NCBI GenBank assembly: GCA_020635435.1
Contig: JACJZU010000001.1
Coordinates: 434,001-498,000 of the forward strand
Length of the DNA: 64,000 nucleotides
Reading direction: 5' to 3'
Origin: Flavobacteriales bacterium
GTDB lineage: Bacteria > Bacteroidota > Bacteroidia > NS11-12g > UBA9320
Part shown: positions 35,904-44,737 of the stretch, one piece after another
Position numbering within the stretch: the first letter of the stretch is position 1
Layout of the letters: the number at the start of each line of letters is the position of its first letter
Notes under the pieces: model-generated
What the model was told of the DNA's origin: nothing
Databases searched by the model: none
The model's input: the letters and a program-made list of their open reading frames with translations, nothing else
Position numbers and translations under genes: made by a program

Positions 35904-37100
35904 TCAGAGACCGAGATTCTTCCTGGACTTTGCGGATAATGCCTTCTTATGCACCATCACATTGAGGGTTTTATAGGCAACGTAAGCTTCCGAGGCATAG
36001 AAATACCCATCACAATCATTTTCTGTACCCCAGGAATTCTTCACGCGATAGTATTTAGTTCCTTTTTGGTCTTTGAAGATCCCAACGATGTGCATTCCGT
36101 GATCGTCCGTTGTTTCAAAATTATCGAAGGCCTTTTGGCGCATCTCCTGATCGATCCTCAATTCCTCACCCGGCGAGTCAAATTGGGTTCCTGTTCGCAC
36201 AGCTCCAGCCTGATTGAAATGTTTATTATCCTTTCCGCTCACCTTAAGGGCATCGGGATCCTTCGGAACGATTGCCAAACCATTGCGGAATGAGAAACCC
36301 TTTTCACTCACGTCGGCAGCCCATGCCACACTGTATCCGCCCATCACGGCGTCATCAATTGCCTGCATGAATTCGTTCAGTGGCATATTATGTACGCTGC
36401 CCATGGCCCAGTTATCAGGTACCTCCAAAATAAAGGAAGTGTAAAAGGGATGATGTGTGTAGGAACCGAGGATAACGTACTCGTCCATATTCAGATCCAG
36501 GCTCTTTGCAAAACTCAGGGGCGAATAGGACTTACCCTGATAGGTGAATTCTGCCGGATATGCGCCCAAATAGGCATCGAGTACTCCTTCTACAGCCTTC
36601 TTCCACGAACTTGTCAGTTTCCCTTGTCCGCTTTTGAGCACTGCATCACAGATCCCCTTCAGAACTGCTTCCAATTCACTGTGATTGTGTTTTTCCTCTC
36701 CATACGACAATCCCGGATAGGCCTCTTTCGGCACGATCCCGTATTTTGAAACCACATAGGGAATGTCGTGAAAAGCCCCTCCCTGCCCAAAATTGATACT
36801 TCCGTGGTACCGAATATACTTATCGGCCTTATCCAGATAGGCCATCCGTACTATGTACATCTCGCTTAGTTCGTGCTTGCCCTTCCGCATGCGCATCAGC
36901 TCAGATTCCAAAAAGGAAAGCGCACTGAAGCTCCAACAGGTACCGGTGCGGTATTGATCCTCGACCTGTGTGGTCTCCAGATCCTTCACTACTGTGAAAA
37001 AGTATTTCCCGTCCTTTTTATTCCGGATGGTATCCTGAGCGATAAGTTGGGCGCTGAAAAATCCCAGCAGTAAAATGGTCGCAACGATTCCTTGTTTCAT
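35904..37100 (-). CDS. Exported C1-type cysteine peptidase (bleomycin hydrolase-like)
   Basis: A 398-residue papain-fold peptidase with a signal peptide (VATILLLGFFSAQLIAQ), so it acts in the periplasm or outside. The catalytic Cys is C55 in YRTGTCWSFSALSFLESE, the His lies in DDHGMHIVG and the Asn in RVKNSWG, the order of the bleomycin hydrolase/PepC branch. PepC is normally a cytoplasmic hexamer that trims with its own C-terminus; this exported form ends in a basic tail (VHKKALSAKSRKNLGL). The segment SYTHHPFYTSFILEVPDNW is typical of the branch. It stands alone between convergent mscS and the polysaccharide genes. Confidence 0.9.
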   Translation of the reverse strand: MKQGIVATILLLGFFSAQLIAQDTIRNKKDGKYFFTVVKDLETTQVEDQYRTGTCWSFSALSFLESELMRMRKGKHELSEMYIVRMAYLDKADKYIRYHGSINFGQGGAFHDIPYVVSKYGIVPKEAYPGLSYGEEKHNHSELEAVLKGICDAVLKSGQGKLTSSWKKAVEGVLDAYLGAYPAEFTYQGKSYSPLSFAKSLDLNMDEYVILGSYTHHPFYTSFILEVPDNWAMGSVHNMPLNEFMQAIDDAVMGGYSVAWAADVSEKGFSFRNGLAIVPKDPDALKVSGKDNKHFNQAGAVRTGTQFDSPGEELRIDQEMRQKAFDNFETTDDHGMHIVGIFKDQKGTKYYRVKNSWGTENDCDGYFYASEAYVAYKTLNVMVHKKALSAKSRKNLGL

Positions 37101-37191
37101 TGATGCTCTACTTTATATCCTACAATAATATTATACCTGTGTTTAAGAACTCCTCTTGTTCGGAGAAGCGGAGAATTTATTCGTTGAACGA

Positions 37192-38706
37192 CTAGAAGCG
37201 GAAATAGATGAACGGTTGGATATCGGCAGATTGGGCTTGATAGGCAACAAATATGATCACTGCAAAAACCGCAGCCTTAGCCAGATCGGGGATGGAACTG
37301 TACCAATCACTAGCCTCCTTTTTCCAGCTTGCGGGAAGCCAATGCCCCATAAACCCGATCGCCATTATGAAGAAGACCCATTTGTATTCAACAATTCTGG
37401 GCCATATTCCGCTATCTACAAAGTGCCAGGCGATCTGTCCGAGCATATCTCGGACTACCTGCAGGTTCTCCGCACGGAAATATATCCAGCAAAATGCGAC
37501 AAAATGGAAGGTTAGAACCCCCATCAAGAATTTGTACCACCAACTTTGGTTCCCGGACCAGGGCACATAACGCATCCATACTTTATGGACTGCAAGGGCA
37601 GCGCCGTGCAATCCTCCCCAAATAATGAATCGGGTAGCTGCACCATGCCACAAACCACCAAGCAGCATCGTTAGCATCAGATTTATGTAGGTGCGCACCT
37701 TGCCCTTCCGATTGCCACCCAGACTGATATACAGATAATCGCGTAGCCAGGTTGAAAGGCTGATATGCCATCTGCGCCAGAAATCGGTGATCGAAGTGGC
37801 GATATAAGGGGAATTGAAATTTAGAGGCAGTTTGAAACCCAGCAAAGCCGCCAATCCTATGGCCATATCGGAATAACCCGAAAAGTCGCAATAGATCTGA
37901 ATGCTGTATCCGTAGATGGCCATCAAATTGCTGAAACCGGAATACGAGAGGGGGTTGTCGAATACCCGATCGACAAAATTGATGCTCACGTAGTCGCTCA
38001 CCACCATTTTCTTGAACATCCCGGCCATTATCAGGTATACGGCAGCACCAAATTCAGCTCGGGTTAGAGCAAATTTCTTATAGATCTGGGGCAGGAAATC
38101 TGCCGCCCTTACGATAGGTCCGGCCACCAATTGCGGGAAGAAGGTGACGAAAAACCCGAAGTCGATGATGTTCCTGGCCGGTTCAAGATTGCGGCGATAA
38201 ATGTCAATGGTATAACTGAGGGTTTGAAAGGTATAGAATGATATACCAACCGGAAGGGCTATGTCAAATATATCGTGTGATGCGCCAAATCCCTCATTGG
38301 CGAAAACCGCCAGAAAATTGATCGCCTTAAGTTGGGTTCCGAAGACATCATTGATAAGTCCTACAAAGTAATAACTGTACTTGAAGAAGAATAATAGGCC
38401 CAAATTCGAAACCAGACTGAAGACCAGGATAGCCCTGCGTTTGAACTCCCGATCGGACCTGTAGATAGCACGACCGCAGTAGAAGTCTACTACTGTACTG
38501 AGCACCAGGAGCCAGAAATACAATCCCCCAGACTTATAATAGAAAAACAGGCTGAAGGCCAGGAGATAGATATTTCTCCATCGCACATTGCGGTGCAGGA
38601 CGGTAAAAATGCCAAAACCAATTGTGAAGAGAAACAGGAACAGGTACTGACTGAAGATCAGTGGGTTGTTCTCGGAATACAAGAATATTTCCCTCCAGGT
38701 AAGCAC
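37192..38706 (-). CDS. MBOAT family membrane O-acyltransferase (AlgI-like)
   Basis: A 504-residue polytopic membrane protein that moves acyl groups, usually acetyl, to exported polysaccharide. The catalytic region reads ITDFWRRWHISLSTWLRDYL then YISLGGNRKG, with the invariant His in GGLWHGAATRFIIWGGLHG. About eleven hydrophobic segments are present. It starts with GTG at 38706; an in-frame TAA two codons upstream fixes this. It follows the SGNH protein by 49 bases, the pairing seen in AlgI-AlgJ/X alginate acetylation systems, and lies in line with manC and kdsD. Acetylation of a cell-surface glycan is inferred. Confidence 0.94.
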   Translation of the reverse strand: MLTWREIFLYSENNPLIFSQYLFLFLFTIGFGIFTVLHRNVRWRNIYLLAFSLFFYYKSGGLYFWLLVLSTVVDFYCGRAIYRSDREFKRRAILVFSLVSNLGLLFFFKYSYYFVGLINDVFGTQLKAINFLAVFANEGFGASHDIFDIALPVGISFYTFQTLSYTIDIYRRNLEPARNIIDFGFFVTFFPQLVAGPIVRAADFLPQIYKKFALTRAEFGAAVYLIMAGMFKKMVVSDYVSINFVDRVFDNPLSYSGFSNLMAIYGYSIQIYCDFSGYSDMAIGLAALLGFKLPLNFNSPYIATSITDFWRRWHISLSTWLRDYLYISLGGNRKGKVRTYINLMLTMLLGGLWHGAATRFIIWGGLHGAALAVHKVWMRYVPWSGNQSWWYKFLMGVLTFHFVAFCWIYFRAENLQVVRDMLGQIAWHFVDSGIWPRIVEYKWVFFIMAIGFMGHWLPASWKKEASDWYSSIPDLAKAAVFAVIIFVAYQAQSADIQPFIYFRF

Positions 38707-38755
38707 CGGTTATGCTAATTAATTGGGCTCAAATTTAAATTTTTAGTACAGCGCA

Positions 38756-40030
38756 TCATTGGGAATCCTCTGCTTCGGGGGCACCTTTTTCATCGGGATC
38801 GCCAAACCCACTTTCAACGCTCAGCAAGGCTTTGAAAAGTAGTTCACCTTGTACGCGGTAGCCCTCTTCGGTGTAATGCACCATATCGTAATTTGCCAAA
38901 CCATTCTGTACCCAGTTACGCATCGAATGATCTCCGCCCATAATGCGTTTGAAATCCCATAAACCGCAGCTGTACTCTTCCGCCAGTTCGCGAATCGCAT
39001 CGACGACCTGGTTTTGATGCGGATCGTGGTATCGACGTCGGCGGTAATAATCGCCGGGTGTGGTAAGTAAGATGGAAACTTGTGGATTCTCACGGCGTAT
39101 CTTCCTTATGATCGCGGCATAATTATCCTTGAAACAACCTTTACAAAAACGGGAATTGGGCATATAGCCATCATTTGTCCCTAATGATATTATGACAAGA
39201 TCCGGGTCAAGGTGGCTCAATTGCTCATCGAAGAACTGATTGCGGAGATACGATTGAGCATTTGCCCCATTCAATCCGATCGAATGATAGATCAGTCCCG
39301 GACTTGAGTTTTCCAAACTGAGTCCAAAGAGCTGAAAGTAGCCCATTTCGGGATCGGAGCGTACAAACTGAAGCCAAAGGCTATCCTGAACTTTGGGAAG
39401 GAACAGACTCGAGACCGATCTTGAACGTTTTAACAGATCTCCCTCGCGCGGCATGCTGTCGCCTGAGAGCAACTGCACATCAAATTCATCGTAATTTCCG
39501 AAATGAAACAGGTCTACACGATCGAAATCGTAATACATCTCTTTGAGCTTATTGGGATTAATAAAGAGGCTGCTCAAAGAGTCGAAAGTTGTTGCTGACG
39601 CGCCGCTGATCCCAAAATTACATGCCTGCTTGTAACTGATACTCCTGCATCCTTCCCAATTGCCGGTGTAACGCACACGCACATTTCCGGGACTGTTGGA
39701 TCGGATCAAGCCATAGGGGAATATGAATCCCCGGCCCCCATTACCATACGTTTTTTGCAACAGCACACGACATGAATGTGAAAGGTAATCTGCTTGTATA
39801 TGGCTATCGCCGATATGTACAATGCGAACCTTTTCACGTTTAGAATTGATCAGTTCGCGTATGGCTCTTACATAGGATTCCATGCATCCGGCAAACTCGA
39901 TCTCATTTTCAGCATAACGAATGAAGGCGTATCCCTCACCACCTGTGGTTCGCACGGAGGGCGATCCGGGTGCCAGGGCAATGAATGCACAACAAAGGAT
40001 CAGCAGGAGATTGCCGCGCGGAGGTCTCAA
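38756..40030 (-). CDS. SGNH/GDSL-fold exported esterase or acetyltransferase
   Basis: A 424-residue protein with a signal peptide (LLLILCCAFIALAPGSP). SGNH blocks are visible: block I with the nucleophilic Ser in VHIGDSHIQAD, block III Asn in SLGTNDGYMPNS, and block V Asp-His in DMVHYTEEGY. A large inserted part (about 110-250) separates blocks I and III. Next to an MBOAT protein such enzymes (AlgJ/AlgX type) finish O-acetylation in the periplasm, which is the likely role. It starts with TTG sharing bases with the manC stop (TTGA overlap), indicating coupled translation. Confidence 0.88.
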   Translation of the reverse strand: MRPPRGNLLLILCCAFIALAPGSPSVRTTGGEGYAFIRYAENEIEFAGCMESYVRAIRELINSKREKVRIVHIGDSHIQADYLSHSCRVLLQKTYGNGGRGFIFPYGLIRSNSPGNVRVRYTGNWEGCRSISYKQACNFGISGASATTFDSLSSLFINPNKLKEMYYDFDRVDLFHFGNYDEFDVQLLSGDSMPREGDLLKRSRSVSSLFLPKVQDSLWLQFVRSDPEMGYFQLFGLSLENSSPGLIYHSIGLNGANAQSYLRNQFFDEQLSHLDPDLVIISLGTNDGYMPNSRFCKGCFKDNYAAIIRKIRRENPQVSILLTTPGDYYRRRRYHDPHQNQVVDAIRELAEEYSCGLWDFKRIMGGDHSMRNWVQNGLANYDMVHYTEEGYRVQGELLFKALLSVESGFGDPDEKGAPEAEDSQ

Positions 40031-41097
40031 TTATATTTCCCTTTGAATTGCTCGCGAATTCGGGTCACGATCGCCTTCACCTCCTGCTCTCTGTCTTTAT
40101 GACAAACAAGTAGCGCATCCTCCGTATCCAGAACGAATACATCGCTCACTCCCTCGATCACGACCAGCTTATCGCCAGTGGACACCACCAGATTATCAGA
40201 CGAATCTCCGCTCACAATATGTTTCCCGATATGAACGGAATTGTTTTCGTCTTTATTGGCCACTTCGTGCAAAGATTTCCAGGTTCCGAGATCGGACCAC
40301 CCGAAGTCGCTCGGGATCACGTAAACATTCTCGGCTTTCTCTATGACCCCATAATCAATGGAGATATTGGGGCAAACCGGATAGATCCGTTCAACCGTAA
40401 CGGATTCCCTATCTGTATAGAAATCCGGTTCAGCTTCCTGAAACAAGGCTGCCGTTTCCGGCAAAAATTCGTCGAAAGCATCCAGAATCGTTTGGGTCCT
40501 CCACATGAAGATCCCCGCATTCCACAAAAAATCCCCGCTTTTTATAAACTCAACGGCAATTTCGTGTGAAGGCTTTTCGGTAAAGGTCTTCACGGGTTTA
40601 ACAGCTCCGTCGGCCTCCAAATATTGTATATAACCGTACCCTGTATCCGGTCGGAAAGGGGTGATCCCCAGAGTCAGCATCGCGTCGCCAACTTCTGCGA
40701 AGGACAGACCTTCATCGGCAACCCGCAGGAATTCCTCTTCATTCAGTATCAAGTGATCGGAAGGAGCCACCAACACAACGGCATTCGGATCCTTCGCATG
40801 GATCTTATAGCAGGCGTAGGCAATACATGGTGCTGTATTCTTGGCAACCGGTTCTCCCAAGATCTGTTGTGCATCGATCTCCGGGATCTGATCTTGGATA
40901 AGGGGCCGATAATTCTCATTGGCCACAATGAAGATATGCTCAGCCGGTACGAGCTTCAAAAAACGCTCGTAGGTCATTTGAAGCAGCGTTTTGCCCAAAC
41001 CAAGTATATCGAGGAATTGCTTCGGGTGATCTACCCTGCTCAGAGGCCAGAATCTACTGCCCACTCCACCTGCCATTATTATTACATATCTGCTCAT
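40027..41097 (-). CDS. manC: Mannose-1-phosphate guanylyltransferase
   Basis: A 356-residue nucleotidyltransferase that makes GDP-mannose from mannose 1-phosphate and GTP. The N-terminal loop IMAGGVGSRFWPLSRVDHPK binds the nucleotide, followed by VLVAPSDHLI, FTEKPSHEIA, FLWNAGIFMW and the ISIDYGVIEKAENVYVIP stretch, all diagnostic. It ends after the nucleotidyltransferase and a short C-terminal part, without a fused phosphomannose isomerase domain. Start and stop overlap neighbours on both sides (ATGA with kdsD, TTGA with the SGNH gene), so the four genes form a tight operon feeding surface polysaccharide. Confidence 0.96.
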   Translation of the reverse strand: MSRYVIIMAGGVGSRFWPLSRVDHPKQFLDILGLGKTLLQMTYERFLKLVPAEHIFIVANENYRPLIQDQIPEIDAQQILGEPVAKNTAPCIAYACYKIHAKDPNAVVLVAPSDHLILNEEEFLRVADEGLSFAEVGDAMLTLGITPFRPDTGYGYIQYLEADGAVKPVKTFTEKPSHEIAVEFIKSGDFLWNAGIFMWRTQTILDAFDEFLPETAALFQEAEPDFYTDRESVTVERIYPVCPNISIDYGVIEKAENVYVIPSDFGWSDLGTWKSLHEVANKDENNSVHIGKHIVSGDSSDNLVVSTGDKLVVIEGVSDVFVLDTEDALLVCHKDREQEVKAIVTRIREQFKGKYN

Positions 41098-42074
41098 GAT
41101 AGAATTCCTTCTCTGTTCAAATCGTGTATATGCACCATCCCTTTGTAGGTGCCCTGTTCAGTAACGATCAATTGACTGATCTTGCGTTCCGACATAAGTC
41201 TGGCCCCTTCCACCGCCAGAACATCTGTCTCCAATCGGACCGGATCCTTTGACATGATGTCGGCCGCTTTCAAATCTTCCAGATGCAAGCTACTCACGAG
41301 CATCCTGCGAATATCTCCATCGGTTATAATGCCAATGAGAACCCCCTCTTCTACAACAGCAGTTGCACCCAAACGTTTTCTGGAAATTTCCATGATCACC
41401 TCGGGAATAGCACTACCGGGCACCACCTGAGGAACCTCATTCAACAGGGCTATATCACCCAAGGTGAGATACAGCTTCTTGCCAAGTGCTCCTCCGGGAT
41501 GATAGCGCGCAAAATCTTCGCTTGTAAAACCTCGTGCATTTAGAAGACAAATAGCCAGAACATCTCCCATTACCAACTGAACCGTGGTACTGGTGGTAGG
41601 AGCCAGGTTGTTCGGGCAAGCCTCTTTATCCACAGGTGTATGAAGAATGTAGTCTGCTTGTAACGCCAGATAGGAACTTCGGTCTGCAACCATTGCAACC
41701 AAAGTATTTTCGCCTCTTTTCAAGAGTGGAACAAGCGCCTTGATCTCCGGAGTATTGCCACTTTTCGATATACAAATGACCACATCGTGGCGTTGTACAA
41801 TACCCAGATCACCATGAACAGCGTCTGCAGCGTGCATAAAAATAGCCGGCGTACCGGTACTATTGAGTGTAGCTACTATTTTAGTAGCGATTGCGGCACT
41901 TTTCCCAACTCCAGTGATGATCACCCTTCCCTGCGTTCGGAGAATGGCCTCAACCACATGCTGAAGATCTGCATCCAAATGCCCGGCGAGACCCTCAACG
42001 GCCCTGGCTTCTGTGGATATGGCTTCTCGGGCCCATCGGAGGATGTTGTTTTGACTGTGGTCGGGTTGCGACAT
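41094..42074 (-). CDS. kdsD: Arabinose-5-phosphate isomerase (KpsF/GutQ/KdsD family)
   Basis: A 326-residue enzyme that interconverts ribulose 5-phosphate and arabinose 5-phosphate, the first committed step to Kdo for lipopolysaccharide. A SIS domain (about 35-175) contains ITGVGKSAAIATKIVATLNS, HGDLGIVQ and ISKSGNTPEI; a pair of CBS domains (about 200-326) follows, with GIITDGDIRRML. The ATG at 42074 is preferred to a TTG at 42083. It is first in the polysaccharide operon and divergent from recQ. Confidence 0.95.
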   Translation of the reverse strand: MSQPDHSQNNILRWAREAISTEARAVEGLAGHLDADLQHVVEAILRTQGRVIITGVGKSAAIATKIVATLNSTGTPAIFMHAADAVHGDLGIVQRHDVVICISKSGNTPEIKALVPLLKRGENTLVAMVADRSSYLALQADYILHTPVDKEACPNNLAPTTSTTVQLVMGDVLAICLLNARGFTSEDFARYHPGGALGKKLYLTLGDIALLNEVPQVVPGSAIPEVIMEISRKRLGATAVVEEGVLIGIITDGDIRRMLVSSLHLEDLKAADIMSKDPVRLETDVLAVEGARLMSERKISQLIVTEQGTYKGMVHIHDLNREGILS

Positions 42075-42170
42075 TTGCCGCAAAATAAATTTTTTTGGAG
42101 CGTATATATTTAAAGATTTGTTAATTTAGTGCATAGTGCAGCAGGATCGGCAACGGTCATAGATGAGGAT

Positions 42171-44363
42171 ATGTCAGCAAACACAATTGATTTAAAGAAG
42201 AGTCTCAAACATTTTTTCGGATTCGATTCCTTCAAAGGGAATCAAGAAGAGGTCATACAGGCCATCATGCAAGGGGATGATTGCTTTGTGATCATGCCAA
42301 CAGGCGCCGGTAAGTCGTTATGTTACCAATTACCTGCCCTGATCAAGGAAGGCACGGCCATAATCATTTCTCCCCTGATCGCATTGATGAAGAATCAGGT
42401 GGATTCCATTCGCGGGTTTGGCGAAAGTGATGCCGTAGCGCACTTTCTGAATTCATCCCTCAGTAAAACCCAAACCAAGCAAGTAAAGGACGATGTAGCA
42501 GCGGGCCGCACCAAAATGCTGTATGTTGCCCCTGAAACCCTGAAAAAAGATGAAACCATCGATTTCCTCAGGCAAGTGAAGGTATCCTTTGTTGCAGTGG
42601 ATGAAGCCCACTGCATATCGGAATGGGGTCACGATTTCCGTCCGGAGTACCGACGGATCAAACAGATCATTCAGGCGATCGACGATGTGCCGATGGTTGC
42701 CTTAACGGCTACGGCTACGCCCAAAGTTCAAGCCGATATACAAAAGAACCTGTCCATGACGGGTGCACGGGTTTTCAAATCCTCCTTCAACCGTGCCAAT
42801 TTATACTATGAGGTAAAGGCCAAAGGACATAAAGGCCAGACACTCAAGGATATCATTTCCTACATAAATAAACACAAAGGCCGGTCCGGCATCATATATT
42901 GTCTGAGCCGCAAGAAGGTGGAAGAACTTGCCGAGATACTCCAGGCCAATGGGATCGGTGCCTTGCCCTATCATGCCGGTTTGGATGCCAAAACACGCAG
43001 TGCGAATCAGGACAAATTTCTGATGGAGGAGATCGATGTGATCGTTGCAACAATTGCCTTTGGAATGGGGATCGACAAGCCCGATGTGCGCTACGTGATC
43101 CATTACGATGTACCGAAATCGCTCGAAGGATACTATCAGGAAACCGGACGTTCAGGAAGGGATGGCCTGGAAGGGGACTGTGTGCTCTTCTACAATCCTC
43201 ACGATATTGAGAAACTCGAAAAATTCCTGAAAGACAAACCCGTTGCAGAACGCGAGATCGGAACTCAGCTCATCAATGAAATGGCGAGTTTTGCGGAAAG
43301 CAGCCAATGCCGCAGGAAGTTCCTCCTCCACTACTTCGGCGAAACCTTCGACGCAGATAAATGCGGTAAGATGTGTGACAATTGCCGGCATCCCAAAGAG
43401 ATGCAGGAAGTTACCAGGGAGTTCGTACTGGCCTTGCAAGCTGTACAAGATACCGGCGGCAAAGTGAACATGGATCACGTGGTCAAAGTGCTCCGCGGAA
43501 AAGAAACGCAGGAGATCAAAGCCTATAAACACGATCTGATCGATGCATATGGTAAAGGAAAAGAGCACGAAAAAGTATTCTGGCTCAGCATCCTGCGAAA
43601 GGCCATGTTGCACGATCTGGTACATAAAAACATCGAGCAATATGGATTACTGTCCCTCACGAAAAAAGGACTTGCATTTCTAGACAAACCGGTTTCAGTT
43701 CAAATGCCTATTGATACAGAATTCGAAAAGGTGGACGACGAAGCATTCGAAAGTGCCCCCGTGGAAAGTGTCTGCGATGAAGAACTTTTCATGCGCCTGA
43801 AAGATCTGCAACGGGAAGTTGCACATCAGAAAGGACTCCCTCCCTACGTGATCTTCCAGGAAACCTCCCTGGAAGACATGGCTACCAAGTACCCGATCAC
43901 CCTGGCTGAGTTGGAGAACATCAGCGGTGTAGGGAAAAACAAAGCCAAGAAATTTGGCCAACCTTTCGTGAAGTTGATCCAGGACTACGTCGAAGAAAAC
44001 GACATCGACCGACCCATGGACATGGTTGTAAAAACCGTGGCCAATAAATCGGGAAGAAAGATCGGGATCATCCAGAACATCGACAAGAAACTCGCCCTGG
44101 AGGATATTGCCCGAAGTATGGGCCTGGAATTGCACGAATTGCTCGACGAGATCGAAGCGATCGTGTACTCCGGCACCAAACTGAACCTGGATTACTACAT
44201 TTCCGAACTGATCGACGATGATGTGAAGGAAGAGATCTTCGATTATTACCGTTCAACGGATAACAACGATCTCGACGTTGCTGTTGAGGAATTCGACGGG
44301 GACTTCACACACGACGAAATGCAATTATTCCGGATTCAATTCGTAAGTGAGGTGGCGAACTAA
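42171..44363 (+). CDS. recQ: ATP-dependent DNA helicase RecQ
   Basis: A 730-residue 3'-5' DNA helicase in recombination and replication repair. Superfamily 2 motifs are clear: Walker A MPTGAGKSLCYQLPAL, motif II VDEAHCISEWGHDFRPEY, motif III ALTATATPKV and motif VI YYQETGRSGRDG. The zinc site is CRRKFLLHYF with CGKMCDNC, then the RQC winged helix and an HRDC domain (about 515-600). About 130 extra C-terminal residues, seen also in other Bacteroidota RecQ from memory, end in an acidic tail. The ATG at 42171 was preferred to a GTG at 42129. The stop codon sits in the loop of a long inverted repeat. Confidence 0.96.
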   Translation: MSANTIDLKKSLKHFFGFDSFKGNQEEVIQAIMQGDDCFVIMPTGAGKSLCYQLPALIKEGTAIIISPLIALMKNQVDSIRGFGESDAVAHFLNSSLSKTQTKQVKDDVAAGRTKMLYVAPETLKKDETIDFLRQVKVSFVAVDEAHCISEWGHDFRPEYRRIKQIIQAIDDVPMVALTATATPKVQADIQKNLSMTGARVFKSSFNRANLYYEVKAKGHKGQTLKDIISYINKHKGRSGIIYCLSRKKVEELAEILQANGIGALPYHAGLDAKTRSANQDKFLMEEIDVIVATIAFGMGIDKPDVRYVIHYDVPKSLEGYYQETGRSGRDGLEGDCVLFYNPHDIEKLEKFLKDKPVAEREIGTQLINEMASFAESSQCRRKFLLHYFGETFDADKCGKMCDNCRHPKEMQEVTREFVLALQAVQDTGGKVNMDHVVKVLRGKETQEIKAYKHDLIDAYGKGKEHEKVFWLSILRKAMLHDLVHKNIEQYGLLSLTKKGLAFLDKPVSVQMPIDTEFEKVDDEAFESAPVESVCDEELFMRLKDLQREVAHQKGLPPYVIFQETSLEDMATKYPITLAELENISGVGKNKAKKFGQPFVKLIQDYVEENDIDRPMDMVVKTVANKSGRKIGIIQNIDKKLALEDIARSMGLELHELLDEIEAIVYSGTKLNLDYYISELIDDDVKEEIFDYYRSTDNNDLDVAVEEFDGDFTHDEMQLFRIQFVSEVAN

Positions 44364-44379
44364 ACCACCTCACTTCGAA
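44340..44379. terminator. Long inverted repeat around the recQ stop codon
   Basis: TTCG-T-AAGTGAGGTGG and CCACCTCACTTCGAA form a 15-pair stem with one bulged T. The nine-base loop holds the TAA stop of recQ. No T-run follows on either strand, so this is either a factor-dependent terminator, an mRNA 3'-end stabiliser, or a relic. Confidence 0.55.
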
Positions 44380-44579
44380 GGGAACAGCCGTCCGGTATAT
44401 TCTTGTAGGTGACCCCGGCAATCTTACTCCGGGTTGGAATCTTCACAATCCACGACAGATCACTATGCTCGGAGGTGTCGCCCTGCCTGTCTTTCCTGCA
44501 TTAAGCCTGAATGAACTACGGACCCTCAATATTTTTATACTTCATTTCGAAGAAGAAATATTTTGAAGTTGAAAAAATA

Positions 44580-44587
44580 TATCTTTG
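44580..44587 (+). promoter_or_regulatory. Candidate -7 box of the tRNA-Gln gene
   Basis: TATCTTTG matches TAnnTTTG and ends 10 bases before the mature tRNA 5' end, a good distance for a tRNA promoter. The nearest upstream TTG gives a 14-base spacer, short of the norm. Confidence 0.5.
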
Positions 44588-44597
44588 CTGCCCATTT

Positions 44598-44669
44598 TGC
44601 CCGATCGTCTAACTGGCAGGACAGCAGATTTTGGTTCTGTACGTCTAGGTTCGAGTCCTAGTCGGGCAA
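44598..44669 (+). tRNA. tRNA-Gln (anticodon TTG)
   Basis: A full cloverleaf can be drawn: acceptor TGCCCGA/TCGGGCA, anticodon stem GCAGA/TCTGT around the loop TTTTGGT with anticodon TTG, and T arm CTAGG-TTCGAGT-CCTAG. The discriminator is A and the CCA end is not encoded. It lies between recQ and prs. Confidence 0.95.
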
Positions 44670-44675
44670 CAAAAC

Positions 44676-44722
44676 GCCGGTAAACCGGTACATTTGTTTA
44701 TGATAACCGGTCCTGAGCCGGT
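44676..44722 (+). promoter_or_regulatory. Four CCGGT blocks flanking a -7 box upstream of prs
   Basis: Two GCCGGT/ACCGGT pairs (44676-44681 with 44684-44689, and 44706-44711 with 44717-44722) flank the -7 candidate TACATTTG at 44689-44696. The outer blocks are GCCGGT and the inner blocks ACCGGT, giving a mirror-like order. This may be an operator, an RNA hairpin in the leader, or the 3' trailer of the tRNA. Confidence 0.4.
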
Positions 44723-44737
44723 GAAAGTAAAACAGCT

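Noticed and set aside
44360..44506. Minus-strand frame after recQ that reads like the end of a protein (SWIVKIPTRSKIAGVTYK)
   Set aside because: It has no start codon after the preceding stop and is under 50 residues. It could be a gene remnant, but the support is too weak to list.
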